This document shows positions 17,932-25,609 of a DNA stretch of 64,000 nucleotides, piece by piece. The notes under the pieces were generated by a model that worked only from the letters and a program-made list of their open reading frames with translations, was not told where the DNA came from and did not search any database. Every line of letters begins with the position of its first letter. The first letter of the stretch is position 1. The DNA comes from Spirochaetaceae bacterium (GTDB lineage: Bacteria > Spirochaetota > Spirochaetia > SZUA-6 > Bin103), in contig JAPPKD010000287.1 in assembly GCA_028820215.1 (NCBI GenBank), forward strand, positions 1 through 64,000, given 5' to 3'. The position numbers and the translations under genes are program-made.

Positions 17932-18381
17932 TCAAACGGAGGTACGTTGAGGCGCAGACAGTCGCATGAAGCTCTCCATGACGCCGGGAAGTGCAAGACG
18001 CCGAAGATAGCGGTCGTCGGCGAGATTCTGGACCGCAGCGCCGTTCTCCCAGCGCTGGAGTGATACCTCACCGAGGCCGGTAACCTCGGAGAACTCGGCT
18101 CTTGTCATCGTGAAACGCTTCCGAATGTTGGAGATCTCGGCCGGAGACAGCACACCCAGATGCCGGCATACGGCTTCGTGTCTCAGTCGCTCGCCTTCAT
18201 GATCGAGGAACTCATAGTCGCAGGTTTCGCAGCGACGAACGGGTAGATCGACGTGAAGAATGGGTGCGGAGTCGCCCGAGCCGTACTTGAAAGTGTCGTG
18301 ATGCCAGTGTGTCGTGACGGAGTATTCGCCGCACTGAGGGCATTTGCGGTGCACGTCCGCGTTGTCGTCGGGGGATTCCAT
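17932..18381 (-). CDS. MqsA-like antitoxin (zinc finger plus HTH), orphan
   Basis: A 149-residue protein with an N-terminal YgiT-type zinc ribbon (C14, C17, C51, C54: CPQCGE and CETCDYEF). A C-terminal Xre-like helix-turn-helix follows (TRAEFSEVTGLGEVSLQRWE, about 94-113). This is the architecture of MqsA-family antitoxin/transcriptional repressors. The ATG at 18381 was chosen because the cysteine module starts just behind it. No MqsR- or HigB-type toxin gene is visible next to it; the upstream neighbour is a broken Phd-type antitoxin on the same strand. It may therefore be an orphan regulator or a remnant of a toxin-antitoxin module. Confidence 0.75.
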   Translation of the reverse strand: MESPDDNADVHRKCPQCGEYSVTTHWHHDTFKYGSGDSAPILHVDLPVRRCETCDYEFLDHEGERLRHEAVCRHLGVLSPAEISNIRKRFTMTRAEFSEVTGLGEVSLQRWENGAAVQNLADDRYLRRLALPGVMESFMRLSAPQRTSV

Positions 18382-18400
18382 CAGGATTCCGTGGAACGCA

Positions 18401-18627
18401 TCAGCCCCGGGCGCGACGCTCCCGCAGGCGCGCGATGACTTCAGCCGCAGGCTGCACCTGCCCCGCTTCGATCTCCCGGCTTCCCAGCGCCAGAATCCTG
18501 AGGAGGGCAATCGTGTCCTGCATCTCCTCGAAGCTGTCGATGTCCTGTATGACGGCCTTGGCCTCGCCGTTCTGGGTGATGATCACTTGAGGTAACTGAT
18601 CGGCTTGATCCGGGCGGAAAGGTTCAT
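18401..18627 (-). pseudogene. Phd/YefM-type antitoxin, internally deleted
   Basis: The ATG at 18627 begins MNLSARIKPISYLK and then hits TGA. The rest of a Phd/YefM antitoxin follows in another frame: VIITQNGEAKAVIQDIDSF, then LLRILALGSREIEAG and a C-terminal RLRERR. Family members normally have about 15 to 20 more residues between PISYLK and the VITQNG strand, so an out-of-frame deletion removed this linker. The matching ParE/RelE toxin is absent. The remnant lies 19 bases upstream of the MqsA-like gene on the same strand. Confidence 0.75.
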
Positions 18628-18700
18628 GGGGAGGACTCCATCTGAATATGGACTGGAAACAGGTCGCATGCAAAGATCCCCGTGCGCGGCGGGCGGCCGG

Positions 18701-19336
18701 TTACCGAGCAGTCCTCGAATCGACGATCCTTCGCGACCGCTCCTCGCGACGAGCTGACGGGGCCGCTGTAGCGGCGCCCGCCTCGATCTTCTGCCAGTCC
18801 AGGCCCGACTGTACCATCTGCTCCTGGAGCGCGGTGCGCCGGTAGGACGATCGGACCGCATGCAGTGCGAACCCGACGCCGAGGATGGCGGACGGGATCA
18901 GGAACCACGGACCGGGGCCCGCCACCACGTTGATCATGAACAACACAGCGCTCACCGCCGCGGCGGCCGCTCCGTGCGAACGGAGGCGGGCGCGCGCCTT
19001 CTGCATCGCCCGCACCAGCTCCAGCCGCTGTTCGCCGAGGTAGCCGGCCGCGTCCAGCTCGTCGGCGGCGCGGCGGCGGTTGGCGGCGTGCACGGCGTGC
19101 TGGACGAGGGCCGTCGCCCCGCACGCGAACGGGATCAGGAACCACGGGTCTCTGCCGGTGGCCGCGTTGATTCCCAGCAGCAGGGCGTTGATGCCGGCGA
19201 AGGTGACCCCGTGCATGACCAGCGACCGCTGCAGGCGTGTCGCCTTGCCGCGGGTCTTCTGGCGCAGGAGGTGGAAGCGGTCGCGGAGTCCCGTCACGGG
19301 TGGAAGTCTATCATGGGGGCGTGTCTGGCTCAGCAC
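18701..19336 (-). CDS. Tandem 2TM-domain membrane protein
   Basis: A 211-residue protein with two copies of a 2TM domain. Copy one contains HGVTFAGINALLLGINAATG and DPWFLIPFACGATALVQHAV (about 42-85). Copy two contains HGAAAAAVSAVLFMINVVAG and GPWFLIPSAILGVGFALHAV (about 120-160). Each has the family layout of a helix ending in N/I-N, a WF-x-I-P turn and a second helix ending in HA. Charged linkers rich in Arg and Ala follow each copy. The function of this domain is not established; four transmembrane helices are expected. A GTG at 19297 is an alternative start to the GTG at 19336. Confidence 0.7.
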   Translation of the reverse strand: MLSQTRPHDRLPPVTGLRDRFHLLRQKTRGKATRLQRSLVMHGVTFAGINALLLGINAATGRDPWFLIPFACGATALVQHAVHAANRRRAADELDAAGYLGEQRLELVRAMQKARARLRSHGAAAAAVSAVLFMINVVAGPGPWFLIPSAILGVGFALHAVRSSYRRTALQEQMVQSGLDWQKIEAGAATAAPSARREERSRRIVDSRTAR

Positions 19337-19385
19337 CGCGGACGGCTCATGAGAGCCGCTTGCTGGCTAGGACACGTGACGACCC

Positions 19386-21623
19386 TCACGTATCTCTGTG
19401 GCTATCCCAAAGCCAATCGAGGTCGGCGAAGGCTAGCTCTCGCTGGTAATTCTCGATGTTGTCCCGAACATTGAGGATGAGACATCGGTCATTACCGCCG
19501 TTCTTCACGCCGCGCAAACCTCTGCCGATCATCTGAAAGTAGAGATTCGGACTGAAGACCGGCCGAGCAACGATGATGGCGCGGGTCCTGGGCGCGTCGA
19601 ATCCCTCGCGAAATACGTTGTAGTTCACGAGGGCCTTGATCTGTCCTCGCCGGAAATCGTTCACTATCCTTCGCCGCGAGGCCGATTTCGTGTCTTCGAC
19701 CACGGCTCTTGCTCGAATGCCGCGTACGTTGAGGAGCGCCGCAACGGTGTGCGCATGATCGACAGATGTTGCAAAGATCAGCGTGGGCCAATCCGACTTC
19801 ACGTGACTCTCGTATGCTTCGATGATGCGCCTTGTCCGGCTGGAATCTGCTGCAATGCGATCTTCCACCCGTCGGGGCAACCATGGCGCGGATGACGCTT
19901 GCTTCCTTTCTCTGGCGTCAAGGGAGAACGCGGCGCCGTCGATGGTCTCGTGATCAGCTCGCGCAAGCACCTGCATCTCCTGTAGCTCGGCGATGACGGC
20001 CCGTGGATCGTCGCTGGCGAACGCGCCGGCATCGAGCCGGTTGCTACCATACCGATTGACCAATCGGCGGGTCTCGCGCGAATCGCGGCCGCGGTACGGC
20101 GTTGCGGTCAGGCCGAGCAGGAAGGGCTCATTCGACCTCTGCCAGCGAGTCAAGCCGATCTCCTGCATCACCGATGTGGACGTAGGGGCGACGGACCGGT
20201 GCGCCTCGTCGAAGACGATCAGGGTGAAGTCCGCCAGAAACTCGTACTCGTCGGGGACTTTCTTGAGTCTGGCGTTGAGCGTCTGGATGGTCGCAACGAC
20301 GACATGGCCGCTATTCGTCGGCTGTGGCCTGGATTGATCGCCCCAAAGTCTGGAGATGCGTAACGGTGTCGCCTGGGTTCCAATGCTGGACCATATCTGC
20401 CGCCACGCCTCAACCGCCTGCTCGCATAGCTCGTCCCGATCCGCGACCCAAAGGATGCCGCCGTCGAAGCCGTCGTCACGCATGGCTTCGACAACCGCTT
20501 GCACGGCAACGCGCGTCTTGCCCGATCCGGTCGGCATGCTGATCATCCCGCGTCTCCGCGGGCGGTCAACGCCCGCTACACGAATCATGTTGCGGACATT
20601 TCTGACGACGGATCTCTGATAGCCATGAAGTTCCGGCAGCGTGTACGGACCTTCGACCTCAAGGTATTCCGGCGGTTTGGTGTTGGGCTCCCCCGCCCAC
20701 TCTGCGGAGAATCCAAGCGATCGGACGAAGCCGACGGCCGGCTTCAATCCTGCCCATCTGGATGGTGGGTCCAAGTGTTCCAACGCCTCCCGACATTGCC
20801 AGAGTGCGTCCGGTCCGTGAACTGCGATGAAGTACTCGGCGATCTGGACGTCCGGCCTCGTCACAAGATCCAGGATTTCGTCTCCCGTCAACAAATGAGA
20901 GAGCCGCGAGAGCAGCCTCCCTTTGTTACCTACCGCCGCCAGGAGCCGCTCGGGGTCTGTCGACTGCTTCCTCACGACGGCTCGCTGAGCTTCAGTCTCT
21001 TCCGCCGTCTGACGCGGCCTACGAGACTCCGTTTTCGACGTACCATGCAGATACTCGACAGCAGCGGTAAACCGTCCCACATTCTCCTTCGCGACCCTCC
21101 GCTTTGGAGCGAGTGATGGATACGCCCGCAGGAAAGCGACGTGAAGCCGCTTCTCTCGCATCTTTCTTGCTCTCGGAGTTGCCGTGGTTTGATCGCTATT
21201 CAGCTTGGGAGTAACGGAGCGGGTCCAGTCCTGTGGTTCCGCGTCTTCGCCGACTATATGGTAGGTGATTTTGGTGAGATCGGCTTCCCGGTCCGAGTTG
21301 TCTTCGATCCAAACCCTGTGATCTTCGATAGCTGTCTCAATGACAGGTCCCATGTTCTTCGGTCCAAGACCAAAGAAGTCCATCATTTCGATGCCAGTAA
21401 CCGGATCATTGTCTTCCCTGGCTTCTTTCAATAAGTCGATGATCTCGATGGTGAGGGCGTCAAGACGGCTCCTGCTCGTCGACGGATGGAGGGAATCGAC
21501 AGCTTCAGACAACCGCTTGAGATTTTCGTCATCATTCCTCTCTTCTACCGAGAGAACTACATGGTCGCGGAGGATCTGAGTGTGGGTGATCCTATCAGAA
21601 TTCGGTCCCGTTGCGTCCATCAC
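19386..21623 (-). CDS. SF2 DEAD/DEAH helicase of a PIN-linked module
   Basis: A 745-residue superfamily 2 helicase. The N-terminal 330 residues are helical and not recognisable. The motor begins at LHGYQRSVVRNV, with Walker A MPTGSGKT (363-370), TIQTLN, DEAH (472-475), LTATP (505-509), a second RecA domain with TLIFATSVDHAHTVAALL, and FQMIGRGLRG (motif VI). It resembles the ResIII/SSL2-type helicases found in restriction and defence loci, but no nuclease or methylase domain is fused to it. Its ATG overlaps the stop of the PIN-domain gene (ATGA), which itself overlaps an upstream unknown gene, so the three are produced together. GC is lower than in flanking housekeeping genes. A defence role is inference from this arrangement. 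Confidence 0.8.
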   Translation of the reverse strand: MMDATGPNSDRITHTQILRDHVVLSVEERNDDENLKRLSEAVDSLHPSTSRSRLDALTIEIIDLLKEAREDNDPVTGIEMMDFFGLGPKNMGPVIETAIEDHRVWIEDNSDREADLTKITYHIVGEDAEPQDWTRSVTPKLNSDQTTATPRARKMREKRLHVAFLRAYPSLAPKRRVAKENVGRFTAAVEYLHGTSKTESRRPRQTAEETEAQRAVVRKQSTDPERLLAAVGNKGRLLSRLSHLLTGDEILDLVTRPDVQIAEYFIAVHGPDALWQCREALEHLDPPSRWAGLKPAVGFVRSLGFSAEWAGEPNTKPPEYLEVEGPYTLPELHGYQRSVVRNVRNMIRVAGVDRPRRRGMISMPTGSGKTRVAVQAVVEAMRDDGFDGGILWVADRDELCEQAVEAWRQIWSSIGTQATPLRISRLWGDQSRPQPTNSGHVVVATIQTLNARLKKVPDEYEFLADFTLIVFDEAHRSVAPTSTSVMQEIGLTRWQRSNEPFLLGLTATPYRGRDSRETRRLVNRYGSNRLDAGAFASDDPRAVIAELQEMQVLARADHETIDGAAFSLDARERKQASSAPWLPRRVEDRIAADSSRTRRIIEAYESHVKSDWPTLIFATSVDHAHTVAALLNVRGIRARAVVEDTKSASRRRIVNDFRRGQIKALVNYNVFREGFDAPRTRAIIVARPVFSPNLYFQMIGRGLRGVKNGGNDRCLILNVRDNIENYQRELAFADLDWLWDSHRDT

Positions 21624-22039
21624 CGCGTGCTCCCGTGGTTACGGCGCAATAGCTCGATGCCTGGTATGTCGGCGAAGTCGCCGTCATGCGATGCGAGAGG
21701 ACACTCCAGGAGGAGCGCGGTCGCCGCAATCCAAGCGTCGGCCGACTTCAGTTCCCGGCCGGCAGATCTGCGGTCGCTACGCAAGCGAGCGGAGAGGCGG
21801 ATCAAGTCAGGGTTTGACCAAACGACGTGGTATTGCTCGATATGTTGGGCCAGCTCGGCGCGGCGCTTCTCCCCCCAGTTGTCCTTGTATGCCCCGTACC
21901 ACAGTTCCTCGAGGGTCTGGAACGATATGAACGTGCTTCGGCCGACGAGGTGGCGCTCGTAGTACGGAGCTCGATCGTCGCGATTGTGGATGATCGAAAC
22001 GACGCTGGTATCGACGACCACACGTGGCATGCCCCGCAT
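21620..22039 (-). CDS. PIN-domain ribonuclease (VapC-like)
   Basis: A 139-residue PIN domain. The acidic residues expected for the metal site are present: D10 (VVVDTSVVS), E44/E45 (TLEELWYG), D101 (KSADAWIAA) and D119/D121 (ASHDGDF). PIN proteins of this size are usually VapC toxins that cleave RNA. The upstream gene ends on this start (TGATG) and may encode its antitoxin, because its C-terminus resembles antitoxin tails. Unusually, the stop is also coupled to a helicase gene (ATGA). The start could be the first Met or the Met three codons later; the first allows coupling. Confidence 0.85.
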   Translation of the reverse strand: MRGMPRVVVDTSVVSIIHNRDDRAPYYERHLVGRSTFISFQTLEELWYGAYKDNWGEKRRAELAQHIEQYHVVWSNPDLIRLSARLRSDRRSAGRELKSADAWIAATALLLECPLASHDGDFADIPGIELLRRNHGSTR

Positions 22040-22938
22040 CAGGCGTCGCGGCCTTCGCGGATGGTTCGCATGAATTGGTCGACGTCGATTGGGTCGCTTG
22101 CCCTGACCACCTTCTCGGGGTCAAAGATCTTCGGGGGGTCGTTCAGGAGCCTGTCGAGATCGAACGGTTCCGACCAGGAGGGCGTCTCGGTGACTCGCTC
22201 GGCGCGAACGTCGGCCCAGTTGCCATCCTGATCGAAACGGCCGCGGCCTCTGACCTCGACATACTTCCTGGCGAGACGCTGCATCTCTTCATCGAGTGAG
22301 GCATCGAATCGGAGCCGAACGCTGGGCTGGCCGTCGCTGTGGAGCTGAGCGGTCCGCCGCTTCCAGTCGACCATCATCAATCGTCCCTGCAGGGTGGCAT
22401 CGACTTCCTCTGACGTGGCGCGGTCGCGGACACGGCTCATTCGGGTCAGGGTCAAGGAACGGTCGGTGTCGGGGTCTCTGAGCCGTATCAGGTCGATTTC
22501 CTCCGACAGCTCATTCCGCACGGCCATCAGCTCCTCAGCGACTCGTTGCGGCAGCGACCGGTCTTGATCGCCTCCCCAGTTCAGAAGTTGACTCACGGCC
22601 CGAGGACCGCAGTTCGTCAGGTCGTGTTGAGTGCCGGGCGGAGGAGAGAGCTCCAGCACAGTGACAAAGGAGCCCGGCGACGTGTGCACCAGCCGTAAGG
22701 CGCTGTGATCCCGCACGAGATTCGACGGCTTGCGTTGACGGGAAGGATCGGCGCCCATCAGATGGCCCACCATGAGTCGCAGGGCGCGCTGCACATGGGT
22801 CAGGGTCTTTTGGAGGTCTCCAACGGCCAGCCCGTCCTCGCCGACGCGCGGCCCTTCGAACGTGATGTGTAGCTGGTTCTTCGGCATACCCTCCTCGTTG
22901 GTCCGGGTGGACAGCAGGATGACGATCTGAACGGGCAT
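22039..22938 (-). CDS. Unknown protein, possible PIN antitoxin
   Basis: A 299-residue protein without a domain I can name. The N-terminus (HITFEGPRVGEDGLAVGDLQ) begins with a beta strand and a helical segment. The middle is helical and rich in Arg and Asp. The C-terminal 70 residues include YVEVRGRGRFDQDGNWADVR and end in DPIDVDQFMRTIREGRD, which resembles the tails of small antitoxins that bind PIN toxins. The stop overlaps the PIN gene's ATG, as expected for an antitoxin-toxin pair. The start at 22938 is preceded by GAGGAT; the Met at 22887 is an alternative. The antitoxin role is inferred from position and tail only. Confidence 0.6.
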   Translation of the reverse strand: MPVQIVILLSTRTNEEGMPKNQLHITFEGPRVGEDGLAVGDLQKTLTHVQRALRLMVGHLMGADPSRQRKPSNLVRDHSALRLVHTSPGSFVTVLELSPPPGTQHDLTNCGPRAVSQLLNWGGDQDRSLPQRVAEELMAVRNELSEEIDLIRLRDPDTDRSLTLTRMSRVRDRATSEEVDATLQGRLMMVDWKRRTAQLHSDGQPSVRLRFDASLDEEMQRLARKYVEVRGRGRFDQDGNWADVRAERVTETPSWSEPFDLDRLLNDPPKIFDPEKVVRASDPIDVDQFMRTIREGRDA

Positions 22939-23038
22939 GACTGTATCATCCTCATAACAGGCGTTCCGGCGGCAGCGCTTTCATCCGACGCGGGTCCACC
23001 GGGAAGGACGACGTTGACCGTGCGCGTGGCCGGCGGGG

Positions 23039-23755
23039 ATGATCGGCGCCGTGGCCGCAGAGGCGGGTTCGCTCTTCGTCATCGCCACACCGATCGGGAA
23101 CCTGGAGGACATCACCCTGCGCGCCATGCGCGTGCTGGGCGAGTTGGACGCGCTGGCCTGCGAGGACACGCGGCGCACCCGCGCCATCTACGAGCACTAC
23201 GACCTGCCGCGGCCGCGGAGCATTTTCTCCTATCACCGCCACAACGAGGCCGCTGCGGGGGCGCGCATCCTGGCGCTGCTCGCGCGCGGCGAGTCCGTGG
23301 GCCTGGTGTCCAACGCCGGCTATCCGTGCATCAGCGATCCCGGCCACCTGGTCGTCCGGCAGGCGATCGAGGCCGGCCATTGCGTGGAGGTGATTCCGGG
23401 CGCCAGCGCCGTGCCGCATGCCCTGATCGTCTCCGGGCTGCCGACCGGCTCCCACCTGTTCCTGGGCTTCCCGCCGCGCAAGGCCGGGCGCCTGCAGACC
23501 CTGCTGGCCGGGGCGGCGGACGGGAAGCATACGCTGGTGCTGTTCGAGGCACCCGGGCGGGTCGCGGCGCTGCTGCAGGCGGCGGCTGCCGCGCTCGGCG
23601 ATCGGCGGGCCGCGGTGTGCATCGAGCTGACCAAGCGGTTCGAGCAGGTGCACCGCGGCTACCTGACCGAGCTGATCGAGCGCGTCGACGGGATGGATCT
23701 GCGCGGGGAGGTGTGCGTTGTCATCGCCGGCAACGACCGGCGGCTCGTCCGCTGA
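23039..23755 (+). CDS. rsmI: 16S rRNA (cytidine-1402-2'-O)-methyltransferase
   Basis: A 238-residue RsmI of the tetrapyrrole-methylase fold. ATPIGNLEDITLRAM, ACEDTRRT, FSYHRHNE and the GYPCISDPG loop are typical; the loop starts LVSNAGYP where LVSDAGTP is usual. EVIPGASAVPHALIVSGLPT and the C-terminal ELTKRFEQVHRG complete the family pattern. The enzyme 2'-O-methylates C1402 in helix 44 of the small-subunit rRNA, in the decoding site. It overlaps the following tgt-family gene by 38 bases. That gene overlaps an FmrO-type methyltransferase in turn, so all three RNA-modification genes form one unit. Confidence 0.92.
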   Translation: MIGAVAAEAGSLFVIATPIGNLEDITLRAMRVLGELDALACEDTRRTRAIYEHYDLPRPRSIFSYHRHNEAAAGARILALLARGESVGLVSNAGYPCISDPGHLVVRQAIEAGHCVEVIPGASAVPHALIVSGLPTGSHLFLGFPPRKAGRLQTLLAGAADGKHTLVLFEAPGRVAALLQAAAAALGDRRAAVCIELTKRFEQVHRGYLTELIERVDGMDLRGEVCVVIAGNDRRLVR

Positions 23756-24770
23756 CGGGCGCCCCCGGCGGCTGGACACCGCCCACGGAGCGTTGCGGCT
23801 GCCGGCGTTCCTGCCCGACGCGACCCGCGGGGTGGTGCGCACGCTGGCGCCCGACGACCTGGCAGCCGCGGGGGTAACGGCGCTCATGGTCAACTGCCTG
23901 CACCTGGCGCGGGCACCGGGGACGCAGACGATCGCCCGTGTCGGCGGACTGCACGCCTTCATGGGCTGGGGCGGCCCGCTGGCGGCCGACTCGGGCGGGT
24001 TCCAGGCGCTGTCCATGGCGGGCGTGCGGGTCACCGACCGGGGACTGAGCGTCACCGGCCGGGGATCGGGCCGGCTGCACCTGACGCCGGAACGGACGGT
24101 GCGCCGGCAGCTTCAGCTCGGCGTCGACATCGCCTTCTGCCTCGATCACTGTCCGCGGCCGGACGCCGACTACGCCGCGCACCGGGAGAGCGTGCGGCGC
24201 ACGGTACTCTGGTCCGCCGCGTGCCGGCACGAGCTGGCGCGCGCCGCGGAGGCCGGGGCCGCCGTGCCCTTGCTGTTCGCGGTCGTGCAGGGCGGCCCGC
24301 ACCGCGACCTGCGGGCCGGCTGCGTGGAGGAGCTGCTGGCGCTCGGGTTCGACGGGCTGGGATTCGGCGGCTGGCCGATCACGGACGGCCGGCTGGACGA
24401 CATGGTACGCGCGGTGGCAGAGCTGGCCCCCGCCGAGGTGCCGCTGCACGGGCTGGGGATCGGCAGCCTGGGCGCGCTGCGCGAAGCCGCGGCCGCCGGT
24501 TACCGGCTGTTCGACTGCGTGCTGCCGACGCGCGATGCCCGCCACGGCCGCCTGTACGACGACGGCGGCGGGTCGGTGTCGATCCGGGACGAGCGGTTCG
24601 CGCGGCGGCAGGAAGCGGCGGTGGAAGGCTGCGACTGCACGGCATGTCGGACCTACCCGGCCGCCTACCTGCACCACCTGTTTCGCATCGGCGACGCGCT
24701 CGGTCCCCGCCTCGCTTCCCTGCACAACCTGCGGGTCTACAGCCGCGTGGTCGGCGCGGTGGCGGAATGA
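23718..24770 (+). CDS. tgt: tRNA-guanine transglycosylase family protein
   Basis: A 350-residue TGT-family protein. D91 in ADSGGFQ and the nucleophile D266 in FDCVLPTRDARHG are in place. The zinc ligands C305, C307, C310 (CDCTAC) and H336 keep the canonical spacing. In bacteria the enzyme swaps guanine-34 for preQ1 in tRNAs with GUN anticodons. The N-terminal substrate region (MVNCLHLARAPGTQ) departs from the usual NTYHL-x3-PG, so base specificity could differ. The start is a TTG at 23718 inside rsmI, preceded by GGGGAGGTG. ATGA joins it to the next gene. No other queuosine genes are in the window. Confidence 0.85.
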   Translation: MSSPATTGGSSADGRPRRLDTAHGALRLPAFLPDATRGVVRTLAPDDLAAAGVTALMVNCLHLARAPGTQTIARVGGLHAFMGWGGPLAADSGGFQALSMAGVRVTDRGLSVTGRGSGRLHLTPERTVRRQLQLGVDIAFCLDHCPRPDADYAAHRESVRRTVLWSAACRHELARAAEAGAAVPLLFAVVQGGPHRDLRAGCVEELLALGFDGLGFGGWPITDGRLDDMVRAVAELAPAEVPLHGLGIGSLGALREAAAAGYRLFDCVLPTRDARHGRLYDDGGGSVSIRDERFARRQEAAVEGCDCTACRTYPAAYLHHLFRIGDALGPRLASLHNLRVYSRVVGAVAE

Positions 24771-25606
24771 GCGGGGCGCATCCTTTCGCCGCGGAGCAGG
24801 AACTGCTCCGGGCACTGCGGGCGACGCGCAAGTACGGACGGGTGCACGGAGAGGTGCTGGGACGGGTGGCTCGCCGTTCGCTGGCCACCCACGGGCGCCG
24901 CGATGCCCTCAAGGCGGCCAAGCGTGCGCTGCACGAGCTTGCTGGCGCCTTCCTGGACGCGGACTCCTGCCGCCGCGCGGAGCGGCTGGTGCGGTCGATG
25001 GCGGTCGCGGATGCCGAGGGCCGGCGGCAGGTGTGCCGGGCGGTGCTGGGGCTGCACGCCTCCAGCGCCGAGCGGCTGCCGGTGATCGAGGAGCTGTACG
25101 AACGTATCTGGCAGGCTGCCGCTGACGTTCGCGGCCTGCCGCGCGACACGCCGGTGCGGGTGCTCGACCTGGCATGCGGGCTGGGCCCGTTCGCGCTGCC
25201 GTGGATGGGGTTGGCGCCCAGCAGCAGCTACCGGGGCGTCGACGCGGACGGCCGTGTCGTCGACCTGGCGCGGGCGGCCGTGCCGCATCTGGAGGTGCAC
25301 GCGTTGCGCGAGCCGCCGGAGGTCGAGGTGGGCGACGTGCTGGAGCCTCCCGCGGCGCCGGGCGGGGACGACCTGGTGCTGATGCTGAAGACCCTGCCGA
25401 CCCTGGAGCGGCTGGAGCCGGGCGCGGGCGTCGACCTGGTGCGCCGCACCGCCGCGCCGGTGGTGGTGATCTCCACCGCGACCGGCAGTCTGGGAGGCCG
25501 GCGCCACCTGCGCCACGACGAGCTGATCGAGCGGACGCTGGCTGCCAGCGGCCGCCGCGCCGCTCGCTTCGAGATGGCGGGCGAGGCCGTGGTCGTGACC
25601 TGGTAG
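24767..25606 (+). CDS. FmrO-family 16S rRNA (m7G1405) methyltransferase
   Basis: A 279-residue protein with the hallmarks of the FmrO/Rmt/Sgm family, which methylates N7 of G1405 in 16S rRNA and gives high-level resistance to 4,6-linked aminoglycosides. The N-terminal helical domain contains LGLHASSAERLPVIEELY (94-111). SAM motif I is LDLACGLGPFALPWMG (133-148). LVLMLKTLPTLERLEPGAG (203-221) and VVISTATGSLGGR (233-245) are the catalytic-site blocks of this family. The ATG overlaps the tgt stop (ATGA). Base composition matches the neighbours, so it looks chromosomal rather than recently acquired. Resistance activity is predicted, not shown. Confidence 0.85.
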   Translation: MSGAHPFAAEQELLRALRATRKYGRVHGEVLGRVARRSLATHGRRDALKAAKRALHELAGAFLDADSCRRAERLVRSMAVADAEGRRQVCRAVLGLHASSAERLPVIEELYERIWQAAADVRGLPRDTPVRVLDLACGLGPFALPWMGLAPSSSYRGVDADGRVVDLARAAVPHLEVHALREPPEVEVGDVLEPPAAPGGDDLVLMLKTLPTLERLEPGAGVDLVRRTAAPVVVISTATGSLGGRRHLRHDELIERTLAASGRRAARFEMAGEAVVVTW

Positions 25607-25609
25607 CCC

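Noticed and set aside
25607..25609. A terminator between the convergent FmrO-type and trkH genes
   Set aside because: Only three bases separate the stops and no hairpin with a T-tract is visible.
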